8,780 bases of DNA. Origin: Clostridiaceae bacterium. Its GTDB lineage: Bacteria > Bacillota > Clostridia > Oscillospirales > Acutalibacteraceae. The notes below the pieces were generated by a model. It had not been told where the DNA came from and ran no database searches. It saw only the letters and a list, made by a program, of their open reading frames with translations. The position numbers and the translations under genes are program-made. Shown one piece after another: positions 6,693 through 8,780 of this stretch (positions within the stretch are counted from its first letter, which is position 1; each line of letters begins with the position of its first letter). Location: positions 1 through 8,780 of the forward strand of contig JAEDEQ010000068.1 of assembly GCA_016293225.1 (NCBI GenBank), read 5' to 3'.

Positions 6693-6836
6693 TGTACGGG
6701 CGGCGCTCGTAGCCGCCCTTTGTTTCCCTTTGCGCCGTCCGAAAAATTAATGCGAAACGTAGGGATTTCGTTGGGTTTTTGCACGACTGCATTGGGCAAG
6801 GTTCCCGGGCGCCTCAAGCGACGCCCCTACGAATTC
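6688..6836. repeat. 149-bp MITE/REP-like element B
   Basis: Same length and core orientation as element A (1718-1866), with terminal inverted repeats AAATTTGTACGGGCG at 6688-6702 and the reverse complement of GAATTCGTAGGGGCG at 6822-6836. Left hairpin 6698-6718 (7-bp stem, loop GCTCGTA); right hairpin 6807-6826. The 88-bp core 6719-6806 has 12 differences from A. The end hairpins are exchanged relative to A. Confidence 0.8.
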
Positions 6837-6888
6837 AGCCCGAAAAAGTAACCCCAGCGGAGCGGACGGACAAAAACCATCAGGACGA

Positions 6889-6923
6889 TTTACCCACAAA
6901 GAAACAACGTACAAGTTAAAATT
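6889..6923. repeat. 30-bp dispersed motif, copy 5
   Basis: TTTACCCACAAAGAAACAAC followed by GTACAAGTTAAAATT. It precedes a shortened, degenerate element that ends in the hairpin at 6951-6971. Contains TTACCCACA (6890-6898), one base away from a DnaA box. Confidence 0.75.
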
Positions 6924-6950
6924 TACGCAGTCGTTGCGGTTGAGGTGTTT

Positions 6951-6971
6951 GGGCGGCTACGAGCGCCGCCC
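6951..6971. repeat. GC-rich hairpin, remnant element end
   Basis: A perfect 7-bp stem GGGCGGC with loop TACGAGC, identical over 21 bp to the right hairpin of element A (1836-1856) and followed by the same GTACG-ATTTAGATTTT flank. Its own core is missing, so it appears to be the end of a deleted copy. Confidence 0.8.
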
Positions 6972-6977
6972 GTACGA

Positions 6978-7012
6978 ATTTAGATTTTGGATATTAGATA
7001 TTGGATTTTAGA
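6978..7012. repeat. Heptamer array, five units, inverted orientation
   Basis: Units ATTTAGA, TTTTGGA, TATTAGA, TATTGGA, TTTTAGA. It faces the forward six-unit array at 7070-7111 across 57 bp, so a transcript through here could form a long, imperfect AU-rich stem. Confidence 0.8.
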
Positions 7013-7069
7013 TGGCGGCTGTTATGCGGAAAGAGCGTACATCAATGGTTACCCTTTGGGCGCGAAAAA

Positions 7070-7111
7070 TATCTATTATCTATTATCCATTATCTATTAT
7101 CTATTATCTAA
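7070..7111. repeat. Heptamer array, six units, downstream of remB
   Basis: Identical over all six units to the array at 265-306. The identity extends to 51 bp (7062-7112 versus 257-307). It lies 32 nt after the remB stop codon. Confidence 0.95.
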
Positions 7112-7115
7112 AGCC

Positions 7116-7149
7116 CCTGTGGAGCAAAGCGACAGCCTATAAGTTAATT
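7116..7149. repeat. 30-bp dispersed motif, copy 6, overlapping the remB stop
   Basis: CCTGTGGAGCAAAGCGACAG followed by CCTATAAGTTAATT. The TTA at 7144-7146 is the remB stop codon (TAA on the minus strand). The first half has diverged; the CCTATAAGTTAA half is strongly conserved with copy 1. Confidence 0.65.
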
Positions 7150-7383
7150 TTCACTCCGCTTTGCAATCGTTGCCGGCGAAAGATGAGAAACATATACTCT
7201 TCTGCCCTCGCAGACAATGAACGAGCGCGGAAAATCGGCGGAAACATAATAGACATTCTTTTTCTTTTCGTTTTTTGCAAGATAGTCGCGCGTGATTTTT
7301 GAAACGGTGGTGTTTTCAACGTCAAAAATGCCGATTATCTCACTGTCGCTTATAACCGTGTTTTCTCCGAGATGGATATACAC
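7144..7383 (-). CDS. remB: RemB/YaaB-like DUF370 regulatory protein
   Basis: A small protein of the DUF370 (RemA/RemB) family, whose Bacillus subtilis members influence extracellular-matrix genes. Its DNA-binding activity is best shown for RemA, so a regulatory role here is inferred. The first residues after the chosen start are YIHLGENTVISDSEIIGIFD, matching the characteristic (M)YIHLG opening. The body includes VSADFPRSFIVCEGRRVYVSHLSP and ends in ATIAKRSEN; at 79 residues it has family length. Two GTG starts are possible. The one at 7383 is chosen because an SD-like AAGGGCGGTGA (7389-7399) sits 5 nt upstream and because the protein then begins like its relatives. The GTG at 7392 adds three residues and would have its start inside that SD. 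It lies 27 nt after recF, as in B. subtilis. Its TAA stop falls inside a repeat motif shared with other intergenic regions. Confidence 0.9.
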   Translation of the reverse strand: MYIHLGENTVISDSEIIGIFDVENTTVSKITRDYLAKNEKKKNVYYVSADFPRSFIVCEGRRVYVSHLSPATIAKRSEN

Positions 7384-7388
7384 CTTTT

Positions 7389-7399
7389 TCACCGCCCTT
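7389..7399 (-). promoter_or_regulatory. Ribosome binding site that decides the remB start
   Basis: AAGGGCGGTGA on the minus strand resembles AAGGAGGTGA with one extra base. It is followed by a 5-nt spacer to the GTG at 7383, which opens the protein at the family-typical YIHLG. The GTG at 7392 lies inside this site, so it is unlikely to be the start. Confidence 0.6.
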
Positions 7400-7410
7400 G
7401 TGTTGTTGTT

Positions 7411-8502
7411 TCAGACAAGGCAGCCGTTTTTCATTTCAAACGCCTTGCCGTATTTCAGGCTCTTGACGGAATTCGGGTCGCAGCAGGTGATGAAAACCTG
7501 CCAGTTTTTAATGTGGTTAAGAATATAATTCTGCCTTGAAAGGTCAAGCTCGCTCATAACGTCATCAAGCAGCGCAACGGGTTGTTCCCCGGTGAAATCT
7601 TTAATAACCGCCGCCTCGGAAAGCTTCAAAGCAAGCGCGGCAGAGCGCTGCTGCCCCTGCGAGCCGAACGAACGCGCGGCAATGCCGTCAATTTCTATCG
7701 AAAGGTCGTCCCTGTGCGGACCGACAGAGGTAAAGCCGGTCGGAATGTCCGCCTTGCGCGAGACGAAAAGAAGATTTTTAAGGTTGTCGTATATTTCCTG
7801 CTTGTCCCTGCCGAAAGCGGTGCAGTTTTCCTTGTATGAAACGCTGAGCTTTTCCTTTTTTGAGGAAATACCGGAATAGATATCCTCGCAAAAGCGCGAA
7901 AGCGCGTTGACATAGCCTATCCTTTGCCGGATAATCTCGCTGCCGTAGAACGCAACGCGCTCCTCCCAGACGTCAAGCAGGCTTTGAAGTTCGGAGTGGA
8001 AGTAACAATCTTTTAATATGATGTTGCGCTCAGCAAGCGCTTTGTTATAGTTTGCAAGTGTTACGGCATATTTCGGCTTGAGCTGGCTTATCGCAGTATC
8101 AAGAAACTTTCTTCTTTCCCCGGGTCCGCCCTTAACGAGAGTCAGATGAACCGGAGAAAAAACAACAGCGGAAAATTCGCCCATAACCTTTGAAGCGGAT
8201 TTGAGTTTAATTCCGTTGAGGGAAAACGAGCGCCCTTTTTCAATTTCAAGGGAGATATTCTGTTCCCTTCCCGAACCGAAAAAATCAAGCGACAGCTTTG
8301 CGTTCTTTGCGTTGAAGTTTATCAGTTCGCCGTCTGCCGAGCCTCTGAACGAGCGGCAGCCGGTGAAAAGCCAGACGCTTTCAAGCAGGTTTGTTTTTCC
8401 CTGTGCGTTATCGCCGAAAATGACGTTGATACCCTCGCACGGCTCAAGAACCGTTTCCTTAAGGTTGCGAAAACGCAGACACTCAAGCCTTTTAACGGTC
8501 AC
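7411..8502 (-). CDS. recF: DNA replication and repair protein RecF
   Basis: RecF is an SMC-like ATPase that binds gapped DNA and, with RecO and RecR, helps load RecA. The 363-residue product has the normal length. It begins with MTVKRLECLRFRN; Walker A is GDNAQGKTN at residues 30-38. Near the C-terminus come the ABC signature region SFGSQGQQRSAALALKLSE (about 284-302) and Walker B VALLDDVMSELD with Asp313 and Asp314, all in the order expected for RecF. The start is a GTG at 8502, overlapping the TGA stop of yaaA in a GTGA junction. GAGGTGG (8507-8513), inside the end of yaaA, serves as ribosome binding site 4 nt upstream, so translation is probably coupled to yaaA. It is followed 27 nt later by remB. 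Nothing in the sequence looks truncated or unusual. Confidence 0.97.
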   Translation of the reverse strand: MTVKRLECLRFRNLKETVLEPCEGINVIFGDNAQGKTNLLESVWLFTGCRSFRGSADGELINFNAKNAKLSLDFFGSGREQNISLEIEKGRSFSLNGIKLKSASKVMGEFSAVVFSPVHLTLVKGGPGERRKFLDTAISQLKPKYAVTLANYNKALAERNIILKDCYFHSELQSLLDVWEERVAFYGSEIIRQRIGYVNALSRFCEDIYSGISSKKEKLSVSYKENCTAFGRDKQEIYDNLKNLLFVSRKADIPTGFTSVGPHRDDLSIEIDGIAARSFGSQGQQRSAALALKLSEAAVIKDFTGEQPVALLDDVMSELDLSRQNYILNHIKNWQVFITCCDPNSVKSLKYGKAFEMKNGCLV

Positions 8503-8741
8503 CTTTCCACCTCATAAATAACGCCGCCGAATTCAAAGCTGTCGTTTTCTCTCAGCTTTTTACCCCTTTGCAGGCAGACCTCGCCGTTGACTTTGACTTT
8601 CCCGTCAAGAACAACGGTTTTTGCCTCTCCGCCGCTTGAAACGGCGTTTGCAAATTTAAGCGCCGAGTCAAGCCGGATAAAATCGGTATCAATTCTGAGC
8701 TTTTCTTTTTTCTTTTTGGCAACACTTACTTTAATTTTCAT
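8499..8741 (-). CDS. yaaA: S4 domain protein YaaA (RecF-linked small RNA-binding protein)
   Basis: An 80-residue protein with a Lys-rich N-terminus (MKIKVSVAKKKKEK) followed by a single S4 RNA-binding fold. The S4 part runs from about residue 21 (FIRLDSALKFANAVSSGGEA) through KTVVLDGKVKVNGEVCLQRG to KLRENDSFEFGGVIYEVER. Position between dnaN (expected off the right edge) and recF is the signature of the YaaA/RlbA family of Firmicutes, thought to be linked to ribosome assembly; that function is from family knowledge, not from this sequence. The start ATG at 8741 has GGAG (8747-8750) 5 nt upstream. The stop overlaps the GTG start of recF by 4 nt. The family member inserted at this site in Firmicutes is usually about 70-90 residues, so the gene looks complete. 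A heptamer repeat array starts about 6 nt upstream of the ribosome binding site. Confidence 0.93.
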   Translation of the reverse strand: MKIKVSVAKKKKEKLRIDTDFIRLDSALKFANAVSSGGEAKTVVLDGKVKVNGEVCLQRGKKLRENDSFEFGGVIYEVER

Positions 8742-8756
8742 AAATACTCCGCGAAA

Positions 8757-8780
8757 TCTAATATCTAAAATCTAATATCT
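8757..8780. repeat. Heptamer array upstream of yaaA, cut by window end
   Basis: TCTAATA TCTAAAA TCTAATA and a partial unit, running off the right edge. It lies immediately upstream of the yaaA ribosome binding site, presumably in the gap after the preceding gene (dnaN expected). Confidence 0.75.

Larger units (their letters stand above)
6562..7143. other. remB-gyrB intergenic region, 582 bp of repeats
   Basis: No gene is supported. In B. subtilis remB and gyrB are close together; here a repeat mosaic separates them. From left to right: gyrB leader and RBS, two heptamers (6597-6610), a hairpin (6617-6636), motif copy (6659-6692), element B (6688-6836), about 50 bp unassigned, motif copy (6889-6923), a degenerate element end with hairpin (6951-6971), inverted heptamers (6978-7012), a GGGCGCG block, a six-unit array (7070-7111) and the motif copy at the remB stop. 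Confidence 0.75.

Noticed and set aside
265..7111. Heptamer arrays as a possible CRISPR array
   Set aside because: Units are 7 bp, head to tail and without unique spacers; no cas genes are present.
7012..7302. 96-codon plus-strand frame across the heptamer array and remB
   Set aside because: Begins in repeat DNA, reads through tandem heptamers and antisense to remB; no ribosome binding site.

Overview
The window looks like the oriC-proximal housekeeping cluster of a low-to-mid GC Gram-positive bacterium of the class Clostridia. All six genes read on the minus strand, in the order yaaA (S4 domain), recF, remB (DUF370), gyrB, gyrA, then a LytR-CpsA-Psr (LCP) cell-wall gene. In Firmicutes this order normally follows dnaA-dnaN, so the replication origin is expected just beyond the right edge and transcription runs away from it. 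Placement in Clostridia, perhaps Oscillospirales or a relative, is inferred from gene order, protein style and the type of intergenic repeats; it was not tested by any search.

Layout from right to left: 8499-8741 yaaA, 7411-8502 recF (GTG start, 4-nt overlap with yaaA) and 7144-7383 remB form one tight operon. A 582-bp gap (6562-7143) filled with repeats separates it from gyrB (4525-6561) and gyrA (2015-4510), which are 14 nt apart and look translationally coupled. A second repeat-filled gap (1542-2014) leads to the LCP gene (366-1541), and a third (1-365) follows it. No tRNA, rRNA, CRISPR array, transposase or phage gene is visible.

Functionally, gyrA and gyrB encode both subunits of DNA gyrase. 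RecF loads RecA at gaps in stalled replication forks. YaaA is a small S4 RNA-binding protein, RemB a small DUF370 regulator, and the LCP protein is a membrane-anchored enzyme attaching glycopolymers to the cell wall.

The unusual part is the intergenic DNA, built from a small set of reused modules: (i) 7-bp tandem arrays, consensus TCTAWWA, at eight places and in both orientations; (ii) GC-rich hairpins of the form GTA(G/C)GGGCG-loop-CGCCC; (iii) a motif of about 30 bp that starts like a DnaA box and ends in TATAAGTTAAAAT; (iv) two 149-bp elements whose end hairpins are reciprocally exchanged; (v) a composite array-plus-motif module that abuts the stop codon of remB, gyrA and the LCP gene. The genes look ordinary; the repeats are what merits a second look. 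I do not see a clear new protein-coding system.
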